DNA of 64,000 nucleotides from Nocardioides kribbensis (GTDB taxonomy: Bacteria > Actinomycetota > Actinomycetes > Propionibacteriales > Nocardioidaceae): positions 498,501 through 562,500 of the forward strand of contig NZ_JADCLL010000001.1 of assembly GCF_015070375.1 (NCBI RefSeq), written 5' to 3'. Numbering within the stretch: the first letter of the stretch is position 1; each line of letters starts with the position of its first letter. A program made the translations under genes and the position numbers. The notes under the pieces are model-generated. The model saw nothing but the letters and a program-made list of their open reading frames with translations. It did no database searches and was not told where the DNA came from. This document shows, one piece after another, positions 38,391 to 47,252 of the stretch.

Positions 38391-39641
38391 ATGAGCGACC
38401 AGGGCCTGTCCATCTTCGACGACGACTCGGAGCGCCGTTCCCAGGACGCCGACAAGACCCAGGTGATCCCGGTGGCCACGAACGCTCCCGGGTCGGCCCC
38501 TGGTCGCGCGACCGGTCAGGCGCCGCGCCAGGCCCCCCCGGCCGGACAGCGCCCGGGCACCGCTCCGGCGGCCCCGCAGACGCAGCAGGCCCCGCCCGCA
38601 CCGCCCGCCCGCCCGCAGGCGGCTCCCGCCCGCGCCGGCGCCAGCATCACCTTCCCCGTCGTGCGCCGTGGGGGCTACGACACCGCGGCCGTCGACACCA
38701 AGGTCAAGCAGCTGGCCGCGGAGAAGGCCGGACTCGCCGGCAGCCTCGGCGAGTCCGAGCGGCGCGTCGTCGAGCTCGAGGCCCGCCTGGCCAGCCTGGA
38801 GCAGCAAGTCAAGGAGAACGAGACCCCCTCCTACGCCGGTCTCGGGGGCCGCGCCAGCGCCATGCTCCGCCTCGCCGAGGAGGAGGCCGACGAGATCCGC
38901 GGCACCGCGATGCGCGAGGCCGACGAGATCCGCGCCCAGGCGACCCGCGACGCCAAGCAGATCCGCACCGAGGGCCAGCGCGAGGCCGAGGACATGCGCA
39001 TGGTGCAGCTCAAGGAGCTCGACGAGCACCGCGCCCGCACGCTCGCCGACGCCGAGCAGGAGCGCGAGCTGGCCCGCAGCGAGGCCGCCGACCTGATGGC
39101 CTCGGCCAAGCGGGAGTCCGACCAGCTGCGCCTGGCCGCCAAGCAGGAGACGACCGAGATGCGCACGGGCGCCCAGCGCGAGGTGGAGCAGGCTCGTGCC
39201 GCCGCCGACCGCGAGGTCACCGAGGCACGCCGCACCCTCGCGGTGGAGAAGGAGCGGCTCGCCCGCGAGGCCACCGACCACCACAGCAGCGCGATGGCCG
39301 AGACCCGCAAGCTGGTCGAGGAGGCCGAGCAGCGCGCCGCCGCGGCCGAGGCCCGGGCGCAGGAGGCCGCCACCCAGGCCGCCACCCAGCGCCAGCAGGC
39401 GAAGTCGGAGGCCGACGCCGTGGTCACCCGCGCGCGCCGCGAGGCCGAGCAGGTCGTGGCCTCGGCCCAGACCCAGGCCGACTCCATCACCTCCTCGGCC
39501 ACCGCCGAGGTCGAGCGCGAGCTGGCCATGCTGCGCACCGAGGTCGCCCGGCTGGCCAAGCGCCGCGACGGCATCACCGCCCAGCTGGCGAGCCTGCGCG
39601 ACGTCGTCGCCGGCTTCGGTCAGGACGACGAGGACGAGTGA
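38391..39641 (+). CDS. DivIVA/Scy-like coiled-coil protein
   Basis: A 416-aa protein from ATG 38391 (AGAGG site upstream). Residues 30-85 are a Pro/Ala/Gln-rich disordered linker. From about 85 a DivIVA-like segment begins (FPVVRRGGYDTAAVDTKVKQL), then a nearly unbroken heptad-rich coiled coil of Glu, Ala, Arg and Gln to residue 400, with repeated EADEIRG/EADEIRA/ASAKRESD units. Such proteins organise polar growth and cell-wall assembly in actinobacteria. It is coupled to the AI-2E permease by a GTGA overlap. Confidence 0.85.
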   Translation: MSDQGLSIFDDDSERRSQDADKTQVIPVATNAPGSAPGRATGQAPRQAPPAGQRPGTAPAAPQTQQAPPAPPARPQAAPARAGASITFPVVRRGGYDTAAVDTKVKQLAAEKAGLAGSLGESERRVVELEARLASLEQQVKENETPSYAGLGGRASAMLRLAEEEADEIRGTAMREADEIRAQATRDAKQIRTEGQREAEDMRMVQLKELDEHRARTLADAEQERELARSEAADLMASAKRESDQLRLAAKQETTEMRTGAQREVEQARAAADREVTEARRTLAVEKERLAREATDHHSSAMAETRKLVEEAEQRAAAAEARAQEAATQAATQRQQAKSEADAVVTRARREAEQVVASAQTQADSITSSATAEVERELAMLRTEVARLAKRRDGITAQLASLRDVVAGFGQDDEDE

Positions 39642-40846
39642 GCGACCAGCCCGACCCGCCGGCGCCCGGCGCGGACCCGACGACGGCCGGGCCGGTCGTC
39701 GACCCGGCCGCCGCGGCGCCGGCCCCCGAGGTGCTGCCGGTCACCGGCGTGCCGCAGAAGGGCAAGCGGCAGGGGCTCGTCGGCGGGCCCGAGCACCTCG
39801 GCACCCCCGGGGCGCCGCTGGACCGCACGGCGCCGTACCTCATCGGGTTCCTGGGCGGGTTGGGCTTCGTCACCGCGTACTGGCTGGGCACGACGCTGCT
39901 GGCCATCGGCTCCACGCTGCTGCTGGTGGTGGTCGCGCTGTTCATCGCCGCCGGCCTCAACCCGGCGGTGGAGTTCTTCGAGCACCGCGGGCTGCGCCGC
40001 TCGTGGGCGGTGCTGGTGGTGACCTTGGTCTTCCTCGGCGCCATCGCCCTCTTCGTGGTGGCGATCGTGCCGGTCATCACCGACCAGGTCGCCTCGCTGA
40101 CCGCCAACGCCCCGGTGTGGTTCGACCAGCTGCTGCAGAACCCCAAGATCCAGAAGCTCGACGAGGAGTACCAGATCGTCGAGAAGGCCCAGGACTACGT
40201 CGCCGGCGGTGACTTCGTCACGGGCCTGTTCGGCGGCGTGCTCGGCTTCGGCATCGCGCTGCTGGGCGCCCTCTTCAACCTCTTCATCGTGCTGGTGCTG
40301 ACGCTCTACTTCCTCTCCGCGCTGGAGACCACCAAGGGCGCGCTCTACAAGCTGGCCCCCGCCTCGCGTCGCGACCGGGTCACCCGCCTCGGGGACCGGA
40401 TTGTGGCCAGCATCGGGGGCTACGTGTCGGGCGCCTTCCTCGTCGCCCTCTGCGCGGGCCTCACGTCGTTGGTCTTCCTCTTCGCCGTCGGCCTCGGCGA
40501 GTACGCCGTGGCGCTCGCCTTCGTCGTGGCCCTGCTCGACGTCATCCCGATGATCGGCGCGACGATCGGCGCCACGATCGTCACCGCCATCGCCTTCGCC
40601 ACCGACGTGCGCACCGGCCTGATCTGCGTGGTCTTCTACGTCGTCTACCAGCAGATCGAGAACTACGTGATCTACCCCCGGGTCATGGCCTCCTCCGTCG
40701 ACGTCCCGGGTGCCGTCACCGTGATCGCCGCCCTGGTGGGCGCCGCCCTGCTCGGCGTGGTGGGCGCGCTCCTGGCCATCCCCACCGCGGCCGCGGTGCT
40801 GATGCTGACCCGCGAGGTCTTCGTACGACGCCAGGACGCCCGCTAG
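39638..40846 (+). CDS. AI-2E family transporter
   Basis: A 402-aa membrane protein of PF01594 (PerM/TqsA family). A Pro-rich cytoplasmic N-terminus (about 55 residues) leads into two clusters of helices separated by a soluble amphipathic segment (QLLQNPKIQKLDEEYQIVEKAQDY). The C-terminal cluster has the family signature LDVIPMIGATIGA and VYQQIENYVIYPRVM. Despite the name, exported substrates are diverse and AI-2 transport is not implied. It starts with GTG 39638 overlapping the coiled-coil gene stop, so a physical or functional link between them is likely. Confidence 0.9.
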   Translation: MSDQPDPPAPGADPTTAGPVVDPAAAAPAPEVLPVTGVPQKGKRQGLVGGPEHLGTPGAPLDRTAPYLIGFLGGLGFVTAYWLGTTLLAIGSTLLLVVVALFIAAGLNPAVEFFEHRGLRRSWAVLVVTLVFLGAIALFVVAIVPVITDQVASLTANAPVWFDQLLQNPKIQKLDEEYQIVEKAQDYVAGGDFVTGLFGGVLGFGIALLGALFNLFIVLVLTLYFLSALETTKGALYKLAPASRRDRVTRLGDRIVASIGGYVSGAFLVALCAGLTSLVFLFAVGLGEYAVALAFVVALLDVIPMIGATIGATIVTAIAFATDVRTGLICVVFYVVYQQIENYVIYPRVMASSVDVPGAVTVIAALVGAALLGVVGALLAIPTAAAVLMLTREVFVRRQDAR

Positions 40847-40875
40847 CCCCACCGGTCCCCCGGGCCGCACCCCGC

Positions 40876-42513
40876 TCAGCCGGTGCGGACGAGCGTGGTC
40901 CAGCCGTGGGGGTTGGTCCAGGCGTAGGTGCCGTCGGGATGCCGGTGGTAACTCCAGGGTGGGCAACCTGCGGAGCCGGTGGTCTTGAGCCGGTGGTGGT
41001 GGCGGCACAGCGGCGCGAGGTTGGAGGGGTAGGTCTGGCCCGACTCACCGCCGTGGTCGAGGGGTCGGTAGGGGGTGATGTGGTCGAGGTCGCAGCGGCG
41101 TGAGGGCACGGTGCAGCCGGGGAACACGCATCTCGAGTCACGGATGACGACGTGTTCGCGCATCCAGGGTGGTGGGTCGTGGCGGTCGACGGCGCCGGCG
41201 GTGGTGGGGTCGAGGTCGATGACGGGTCTCACGAACACCTTGGTGCCCAGGAGCCAGCGGCGCAGGGTGGTGGTGGAGACCACCCCGAGGCCTTCGACGA
41301 CCGCGGTGCCCGGTGGTGGGCCGGTGCGGTCGATCTGGGAGAGGTGGCTGGTCTCGTGGTGGCGGTGGACCGCAGTGGGGCGCAGGGCGGGTCCGGTGGT
41401 GCGATACGGGTCGTCCGCGCACTGTTCGTCGGTGGGCTGCTCTTCGGTGGTGGGGTGGCTTCGAGACGCTCGCTGCGATCGTTGCTCGGCCACCGGGGTC
41501 GTGGTCTGTCCGGCGGGGACGGTCTCGTGGTCGGTGGGGGTGGGCAGGTCCCGCGGGTCGGGCGGGGGCTCCTCGGCCGGGGCCTCGGTGGGCGGCGTTG
41601 GCTCCTCCAGCGCGGGTTCTTCTCCGCTCATGCGGGCCGTGTCGAGGGCGGCGATGGTGTCGGCGCGTGCGAGGTCCTCGGGGCGCAGGTGGACGTAGAC
41701 CACCCGTTCCTTGGCGGTGGTGGGTTCGACGGAGTCGAGGGCGGCGAGGCCTTGGGCGCGGTCGGTGATGACCCCGATCGCCCTGGCTTTACGGACCTCG
41801 AGGGACTCCACCGCTGCTCCGGTCGAGGTCTGGTGGCGGCCGAGCTCGGCGGCGGTGGCGCAGATCAGGTCGTGGAAGCGGGTGAGGTCCTGGGTGTCAC
41901 CGAGCACCTCCAACCACGAGGTGCCGGACGCGGATCCGCGGTCGATGTCGTGGGTGAGGCGCACGTTCCACCCGCCGCGGGCCTTCTCCTCCAGCGCGGC
42001 CTTGGCGTGGGGGTCGTGCCTGGCCGCGGCTTCTGCGACGAGCAGCTCGATGCGTCGCGCACCCAGGCTCTGCGCGCGGGGGCCGAGGGCGGCGACCTTG
42101 CGGTCCACGAACGCGGCCCCGGTGTCGTTCAACACCTGGGTCTGGGAGGCGATCCGCCGCGCCCGCCAGCCGGGGAGGGTGAGGTCCTCCACCATCGCCC
42201 ACACCCGGGGCAGGCGGTGGACCAGCTCCATGACTTCGGCGAGGTTGCAGCCGGCGTTGACCGGGGAGATGTCCATGGCCAGGGCGAGGGGTTCGGCGGC
42301 GAACTCGTCGAGGCCGTGGCGGATCATCCCGGGCACTGACCAGGCGTAGGCCTGGTCGGGGTTGAGGGCTCCCCAGCGGGCCATGACGCGCAGGGTGCGG
42401 CGCTCGGCGGCGCGTACGGAGCGGGCGGTGTCGGCGGCGTACTCCAGGACGTCGTCGGCCTCGAGGGACTCGATGTCGACCACGGTGCCGGTGGTGTCGA
42501 GGTCGAGGAGCAT
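40876..42513 (-). CDS. DUF222/HNH endonuclease-like protein (13E12 repeat family)
   Basis: A 545-aa protein with an N-terminal DUF222 region and a C-terminal HNH nuclease (RDSRCVFPGCTVPSRRCDLDHI, then N-LAPLCRHHHRLK). Members are present in many copies in actinobacterial genomes and are suspected selfish or mobile-associated elements. Residues about 310-400 form an acidic Pro/Thr-rich linker that includes the sequence of a REP-type repeat (41454-41494) read in frame. No integrase or target-site repeat was found. REP copies also lie just upstream of its start. Confidence 0.88.
   Translation of the reverse strand: MLLDLDTTGTVVDIESLEADDVLEYAADTARSVRAAERRTLRVMARWGALNPDQAYAWSVPGMIRHGLDEFAAEPLALAMDISPVNAGCNLAEVMELVHRLPRVWAMVEDLTLPGWRARRIASQTQVLNDTGAAFVDRKVAALGPRAQSLGARRIELLVAEAAARHDPHAKAALEEKARGGWNVRLTHDIDRGSASGTSWLEVLGDTQDLTRFHDLICATAAELGRHQTSTGAAVESLEVRKARAIGVITDRAQGLAALDSVEPTTAKERVVYVHLRPEDLARADTIAALDTARMSGEEPALEEPTPPTEAPAEEPPPDPRDLPTPTDHETVPAGQTTTPVAEQRSQRASRSHPTTEEQPTDEQCADDPYRTTGPALRPTAVHRHHETSHLSQIDRTGPPPGTAVVEGLGVVSTTTLRRWLLGTKVFVRPVIDLDPTTAGAVDRHDPPPWMREHVVIRDSRCVFPGCTVPSRRCDLDHITPYRPLDHGGESGQTYPSNLAPLCRHHHRLKTTGSAGCPPWSYHRHPDGTYAWTNPHGWTTLVRTG
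41454..41494. repeat. REP-like sequence inside the DUF222/HNH coding region
   Basis: A 41-base segment starts GGTGG-TTCGAGACG and ends CTCGGCCACC. It matches the length, ends and core of the three intergenic REP copies at 42591-42732, though it is more diverged in the second half. It stays in frame and encodes a basic patch (VAEQRSQRASRSHP) in the protein linker. Confidence 0.65.
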
Positions 42514-42590
42514 GGACCTAGTTTATTCGAACAGGTATTCGATGACTAGGTCTGCCGGTGGATCTGTGGAGAGGGTTGCGCTGTCGCGAG

Positions 42591-42732
42591 GGTGGTTTCG
42601 AGACGGTCGCTGGCGCTCCCTCCTCAACCACCGTGCGGCTGTGGTTTGGAGACGGTCGCTGGCGCTCCCTCCTCAACCACCGTGCGGGGCCGTGGTTTCG
42701 AGACGGTCGCTGGCGCTCCCTCCTCGACCACC
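42591..42732. repeat. Array of three REP-like palindromic elements
   Basis: Three 41-42-base copies at 42591-42632, 42641-42681 and 42692-42732 have 8-10-base spacers. Each runs from GGTGGTTTCGAGACG to CTCAACCACC (one copy CGACCACC), so its ends are inverted repeats (GTGGTT/AACCAC) and it can form a hairpin. It separates the DUF222 gene from the GAF-kinase gene. Similar sequences are dispersed in Nocardioides-type genomes. This fills the 264-base gap with no gene. Confidence 0.85.
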
Positions 42733-42777
42733 GCGGTCCTGGCGGCCGGCCCTCGACCGCCGCCGGCGAGCGGCGGG

Positions 42778-44175
42778 TCAGTCCCCCACTACGGGCAGGA
42801 CGGCATCGGGCAGCTCGAGCCACACGGTGGCGCCCCCGCCGGGAGTGCCCCGGAGACCGATCGCGCCGCCGTGCGCCTCGACGACGCGCCGACAGGTGGC
42901 CAGACCCATCCCGGTGCCGGCCACCGCGGTGTGCACGCGCTCGAGCGGCTTGAAGACGCGGTCGCGGTCGGCCTCGGCGACACCCAGGCCGTGGTCGACC
43001 ACCACGAGCCGCACCGAGCCCGGGTCGGTCGCGGGCTCGGTGCGCACCTCGACGCGGGCGGTCGCGCCGGGTGCGACGTACTTGGCGGCGTTGCCGAGGA
43101 GGTTCTGGAGCACCACGCGCAGCTGCACCGCGTCGGCGCGGACGTGCGGCAACGGGCCGACCTCGACCGAGGCGCCCTCCAGCTCGGTCGCCAGGTCCTC
43201 GCGCGCCTCGGCCACCAGGCGCTCGAGGGAGACCTCGGTGAGCTCGAGCTCCCCGCCGATGCCCGCGAAGGACAGCACGTCGGAGATGAGCGCCTCCATG
43301 CGGTGGGCGCTGCGCCGCGCGCGCACCACCAGGGCGCTGAGCTGTGCGGGCCCGTCGGGTCCGCCCGCGGCCACCACGTCCTCCATCAGCTCCAGCGAGG
43401 CGGCGATCGCGGAGAGCGGGTTGCGCAGGTCGTGGGTGACCTGTCCGGCGTAGGCCGCGAGCTGGGCGTTCGACCGCTCGAGCTCGTCGTGCGAGGCACT
43501 GACCTCGGCGAGCGCCTCGTCGAGCTGTCGGGAGCGCAGGGCGAGCTCCAGGACGTCGACGGCACGCTCGGCCAGGTTGGCCACGGCGGCCCGCTGGGCG
43601 GCGTCGAGCTCACGCGGCGCGGAGTCGAGGACGCAGAGCGAGCCGAAGGGCACGCCCGCGGGGGTCCGCAGCTGCTGGCTGACGTACAGCCGCGCGGGCG
43701 GGTCCATCTCCACGGCCGGGTAGCCGCTCCACTCCCCCTGCGCCGCCAGGTCCGCCTCGATCAGCGGCACCGGGTCGTGGAGCACGCGGTGGCACACCGA
43801 GGCGTGGTTGGGGACCGGTCCGACCCGGAAGCCGTGGGTGGCCAGCTGGTGCATCTCGGAGTCGGTGAAGAAGGTCAGCATCGCCCTCGGCGCCTCGCAG
43901 ACCTGCGCGGCGAGCTCCACGATGGCGCGCAGCTCCGGGAGCCGGGTCAGCTCGGGCAGGCGGTAACGACGTACCTCCGCGGCGCGCAGCGCCGCACGCT
44001 CGGCGTCGCGGCCCGGGTCGACGTCGGCCGCGACACCGGAGGTCGGCACGACGACGTCGCCCGCGCCGTCGGCGACCGGTGACCCCACCACGGCCAGCGC
44101 GTCGTCGAGCCGGGCATCGACGGGCACGCCGGCTGCGGCGGTGGCGGCCCGGTCACGGCGCCCCGGTGTCCTCAC
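42778..44175 (-). CDS. GAF-domain sensor histidine kinase
   Basis: A 465-aa soluble kinase. A variable N-terminus is followed by a GAF domain (about 75-215; TFFTDSEMHQLATHGF, NHASVCHRVL, FGSLCVLDSAPREL), the phosphoacceptor His in VTHDLRNPLSAI near 248 and an HATPase with N box QNLLGNAAKY, G1 DHGLGV and GTGMGLATC. No transmembrane helix, so it senses a cytosolic ligand. No cognate regulator is adjacent. The two-cysteine segments suggest a redox or small-molecule signal, but this is speculative. Confidence 0.9.
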   Translation of the reverse strand: MRTPGRRDRAATAAAGVPVDARLDDALAVVGSPVADGAGDVVVPTSGVAADVDPGRDAERAALRAAEVRRYRLPELTRLPELRAIVELAAQVCEAPRAMLTFFTDSEMHQLATHGFRVGPVPNHASVCHRVLHDPVPLIEADLAAQGEWSGYPAVEMDPPARLYVSQQLRTPAGVPFGSLCVLDSAPRELDAAQRAAVANLAERAVDVLELALRSRQLDEALAEVSASHDELERSNAQLAAYAGQVTHDLRNPLSAIAASLELMEDVVAAGGPDGPAQLSALVVRARRSAHRMEALISDVLSFAGIGGELELTEVSLERLVAEAREDLATELEGASVEVGPLPHVRADAVQLRVVLQNLLGNAAKYVAPGATARVEVRTEPATDPGSVRLVVVDHGLGVAEADRDRVFKPLERVHTAVAGTGMGLATCRRVVEAHGGAIGLRGTPGGGATVWLELPDAVLPVVGD

Positions 44176-44247
44176 CCGCTCATCGTAGGTCGACCGGCGG
44201 CGGGCTTCAGGCGATCTGCGGATCTGGCCCGCGCGCCCCGGGTCGCC

Positions 44248-45228
44248 TCAGGCCGGCGTCGGCTCGACCCGGACGACGCCCCGCTCGCCGAGCTTGACCG
44301 CCACCACGCCGGCCAGGATGAGCAGGCCGCCGGCCAGCTGCACCGGGCGCGGCAGCTCGTCGAGGAGCAGCCACGCGAAGCCGACGCCGGCGAGCACCTC
44401 GAGGAGGGCGACGAAGGAGGCCAGCCGCGAGCCCAGGCGACGCCCGGCCGCGATGCCGGTGGTGTAGGCCAGGGCGGCCGTCACCAGCCCGAGCAGCAGC
44501 AGCGGCAGCCACCAGTCGACGGTCGTGCCGCCGTAGGTGACCGGACGCGTCGACCCGGCCATGGGCAGCACACCGACCAGGCCCAGCAGGCCCAGGACCG
44601 CCGCCCCGACGACCAGGCCGCCGGCGGCCAGGGTCAGCGGAGGCAGCCCGTTGCCCTCGTCGGCGGAGATCACGAAGTACGACGCGGCCCCGACCATCGC
44701 CCCCAGCGACCACAGCACGCCCGCCACGCTGAGGTCGGCGCCGGAGAGCAGGTCGAGCACCAGCACCAGGCCGGCGGCGGCGAGCGCCGCACCCACCAGC
44801 GTGACGGGCCCGGGGCGCTGGCCGTGGCGCAGCCAGAGCCACACCACCACGGCCGCGGGCGCGGTGTACTCGATGAGCAGCGCCGGCCCGACCTGCATGT
44901 GCTGCACCGCGGAGAAGTAGCAGAACTGCGCACCGGCCACGGCGAGCACGCCGTAGGTCACCACGAGGGCGGCGTTGCGCCGCAGCAGCGACCACCGCCC
45001 GCGCAGCGAGGCCAGCCCGAAGGGCAGCACCACGAGGGCGGCGAGCCCCACCCGCACCAGCACGCTCGAGCCCGGGGTCCACCCGGTGTCGAGCAGGCCC
45101 CGGGCCAGGGCGCCGGAGGCACCGAAGGCGGTCGCCGAGACGACGGCGAGCACGAGCCCCGACGCCAGGCGGGAGCCACCGGCGGGACCGCCGGCCGACC
45201 GGGTGGCGTCATGAGTCATCGTCGTCAT
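44248..45228 (-). CDS. EamA/RhaT family transporter (DMT superfamily)
   Basis: A 326-aa protein with ten predicted helices arranged as two EamA repeats (first ends with CYFSAVQHMQVGPALLIEYTAPA, second with RRLGSRLASFVALLEVLAGVGFAWLLLDELP). It probably exports amino acids, nucleotides or other small metabolites. ATG 45228 or ATG 45219 may be used; the latter gives MTHDATRSAGG. It is divergent from the CGNR-domain gene with only 38 bases between, pointing to regulation by that protein. Confidence 0.88.
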   Translation of the reverse strand: MTTMTHDATRSAGGPAGGSRLASGLVLAVVSATAFGASGALARGLLDTGWTPGSSVLVRVGLAALVVLPFGLASLRGRWSLLRRNAALVVTYGVLAVAGAQFCYFSAVQHMQVGPALLIEYTAPAAVVVWLWLRHGQRPGPVTLVGAALAAAGLVLVLDLLSGADLSVAGVLWSLGAMVGAASYFVISADEGNGLPPLTLAAGGLVVGAAVLGLLGLVGVLPMAGSTRPVTYGGTTVDWWLPLLLLGLVTAALAYTTGIAAGRRLGSRLASFVALLEVLAGVGFAWLLLDELPRPVQLAGGLLILAGVVAVKLGERGVVRVEPTPA

Positions 45229-45254
45229 GATCCATGACGCTACGGGCCGTCGGG

Positions 45255-45260
45255 TAACCT
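45255..45260 (+). promoter_or_regulatory. Candidate -10 hexamer for a leaderless CGNR-gene transcript
   Basis: TAACCT lies six bases before GTG 45267 in the very short divergent region. No ribosome site precedes the GTG. Confidence 0.4.
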
Positions 45261-45266
45261 GTCAAC

Positions 45267-45803
45267 GTGGTTTTCGCCCATGACACCGAGATGTCGCTCC
45301 AGTCCGCCGTGGTGCTCGCCAACTCCGCCGAGCCGCCCGACACGCTGGAGAGCGTCGCCGACCTCGACCGGTTCCTCGCCGACTTCGAGTACTCCGGGCG
45401 CCACGACCGCACGCGCGCCGAGCTCGACGCCGTGCGCGCGCTGCGGCCGGTGCTGCGCGAGCTGCTGACCGCCGAGCGCGACCACGCCGTCGAGCTGGTC
45501 AACGCGATGCTGAGCGAGGCCCGGGCGCTGCCGCAGCTGGTGCGGCACGAGCCCTACGACTGGCACGTGCACGCCGTGCTGCCCGACGCGCCGCTCGTCA
45601 CCCGGATCACCGTCGAGACCGCGATGGCGATGATCGACGTGATCCGCACCGACGAGATGTCGCGGCTGGGCGTCTGCGCCGACGAGGACTGCGACGGTGT
45701 CGTGCTCGACCTCTCCCGCAACCGCTCGCGCCGCTTCTGCTCGACCACCTGCGGCAACCGCAACGCCGTCGCGGCCTACCGCGCCCGCCAGAGCGACGGC
45801 TGA
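45267..45803 (+). CDS. CGNR zinc-finger / ABATE-domain regulator
   Basis: A 178-aa protein with the N-terminal stress-induced ABATE-type ligand domain and a C-terminal CGNR zinc finger: CADEDC-GVVLDLSRNRSRRFCSTTCGNRNAVAAYRARQ, where four cysteines bind zinc and the CGNR motif contacts DNA. The start is GTG 45267. It is divergent from the EamA transporter, so local repression or activation of an exporter in response to a small ligand is the likely job. Confidence 0.87.
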   Translation: MVFAHDTEMSLQSAVVLANSAEPPDTLESVADLDRFLADFEYSGRHDRTRAELDAVRALRPVLRELLTAERDHAVELVNAMLSEARALPQLVRHEPYDWHVHAVLPDAPLVTRITVETAMAMIDVIRTDEMSRLGVCADEDCDGVVLDLSRNRSRRFCSTTCGNRNAVAAYRARQSDG

Positions 45804-45839
45804 TCGACCGGCTGGTCGACCGGCTGGTCGACCGGCTGG
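45804..45839. repeat. Three 12-base tandem repeats
   Basis: Three exact copies of TCGACCGGCTGG begin at the end of the CGNR gene stop and continue into the intergenic space towards the GH114-like gene. Each unit is partly self-complementary. Confidence 0.85.
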
Positions 45840-45864
45840 GCAGGGGGACGCGGCAGGTGGCCGG

Positions 45865-46737
45865 TCAGCACCACCGCGGGTCATAGGCCGGTCGCAGCGG
45901 GCGGTCGCGGCGCACCACCGGCAGCGCGTCCCCGAAGCCGGCGCAGGTCGCCTCGAAGTCCCGGTCGCGGTACTCCACGACCACGACCTGGTCGCCGAAG
46001 ACCTCGGTGTAGGCGTCGCACTCGTCGTAGCGTCCGCACTCCTCGGCGACCGCGAGGTCGAAGCCGATGCGGGTGCCGTCGTAGCCGGCGAGGTTCTTCT
46101 GGGCCACCGCCAGGCCGGCGGCGTGGCCGCGCTCGACGAGCAGCGACGCGAGCGCGAGGTTCTGTCCCCTGCGCAGCAGCCCGTCGCTGCGCAGGAAGGA
46201 GTCGAGGTTGTCGAGCTCGACGGCCTCGAAGCCGTCGCGGGCGCAGCCGTCGATCCAGCGCCCCACGATGCGGGCCACGCGCTCGCGCTTCGAGGCGGTG
46301 CGCAGGTCGAGCAGCCACTCCCCCCAAGCCGAGTCGACGACCGGTCGGCCCCGGTCGTCCTTGAGCACCAGCGACCAGCGCTCGCGCCAGAAGCGCCGCG
46401 CGTCGGGCTGGGTCTGGAAGCCGTTGACGTAGCAGACGTCGTAGACCCCGGCCGGCTCCTCGGTGCGGTCGCGCACGACGATCCCCACGTGGTCGGGCAC
46501 CTCGTCGACCCCACCGAGCTGGTAGTCGACGTCGGTCGCCGCCGGGAGCGCCGGGGGTGCCGACGGCTCCTCGACGGTGCGCTCCCCCGCCGTCGGTGCG
46601 CCGGTGCCCGCACCCGAGGCGCCGCCCGGGGCGGCAGCGAGCAGGGGCCCGACGGTGAGACCGAGGAGCACGAGGAGCACGACGAGGAGCGGGGGCACGG
46701 CCGCGCGGGGGCTCCGGGCGGGGGGACGGTGCGACAT
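45865..46737 (-). CDS. Secreted GH114-like endo-alpha-1,4-polygalactosaminidase family protein
   Basis: A 290-aa protein from ATG 46737 with a Sec-type signal (PPLLVVLLVLLGLTVGPLLAAA) and a mature domain of the TM1410/GH114 type: VCYVNGFQTQPDARRFW, DGFEAVELDNLDSF with acidic residues in a barrel strand, and a closing EECGRYDECDAY. The family hydrolyses galactosaminogalactan-type polymers in the few studied cases. The substrate here is unproven. It is convergent with the CGNR gene. Confidence 0.8.
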   Translation of the reverse strand: MSHRPPARSPRAAVPPLLVVLLVLLGLTVGPLLAAAPGGASGAGTGAPTAGERTVEEPSAPPALPAATDVDYQLGGVDEVPDHVGIVVRDRTEEPAGVYDVCYVNGFQTQPDARRFWRERWSLVLKDDRGRPVVDSAWGEWLLDLRTASKRERVARIVGRWIDGCARDGFEAVELDNLDSFLRSDGLLRRGQNLALASLLVERGHAAGLAVAQKNLAGYDGTRIGFDLAVAEECGRYDECDAYTEVFGDQVVVVEYRDRDFEATCAGFGDALPVVRRDRPLRPAYDPRWC

Positions 46738-46871
46738 GGGCGGCAACCTAGCAGCGGGCCGCGCCGGATCCCGTCGCCCGTCGGCGTGCCTCAGGTCCCC
46801 ACCCCGACGGCCGATGGGGAGGACGAGGCGGGCGCGAGGCCCGCCCGTCCGAGGGGGGACGGACCCGAACG

Positions 46872-47252
46872 ATGCGCATCCTGGTGGTGGACGACGACCC
46901 GGACCTGTCGACGCTGATGGAGATCTTCCTCGGCCGCGCCGGGCACGACGTGGAGCTCGCGCCCGACGGTCGCTGCGGCCTGCGGCGGCTGCTCGCGGGC
47001 GGCTTCGACGCGGTGGTGCTGGACTGGATGATGCCGACCCTCGACGGCCTGGGACTGACGCGGGCGGTGCGCAGCGACCCGGCGCTCCGGGACCTGCCGC
47101 TGCTCATGGTCACCGCGCGCCGCGACCACGCCGCGGCCTACGCCGCCGGCGTCGACGAGGTGCTCGACAAGCCCTTCAGCGGGGCCGGCCTGGTGTCGGC
47201 GGTCGAGACGCTGGGGCGGCGTACGCCGGCCCGGGCGGGCTCGGCCTCGTGA
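46872..47252 (+). CDS. Stand-alone response-regulator receiver
   Basis: A 126-aa CheY-like protein with no output domain. It shows D7-D9, phosphoacceptor D51 in LDWMMP, T81 and K100. It is cotranslated with the kinase at 47249 (GTGA overlap), which is probably its partner. A signalling relay or protein-contact role is expected, as no DNA-binding part exists. Confidence 0.92.
   Translation: MRILVVDDDPDLSTLMEIFLGRAGHDVELAPDGRCGLRRLLAGGFDAVVLDWMMPTLDGLGLTRAVRSDPALRDLPLLMVTARRDHAAAYAAGVDEVLDKPFSGAGLVSAVETLGRRTPARAGSAS

Noticed and set aside
42591..42732. A CRISPR array
   Set aside because: Three repeats only, 41-42 bases long with 8-10-base spacers, palindromic ends, no cas genes. It fits REP elements.
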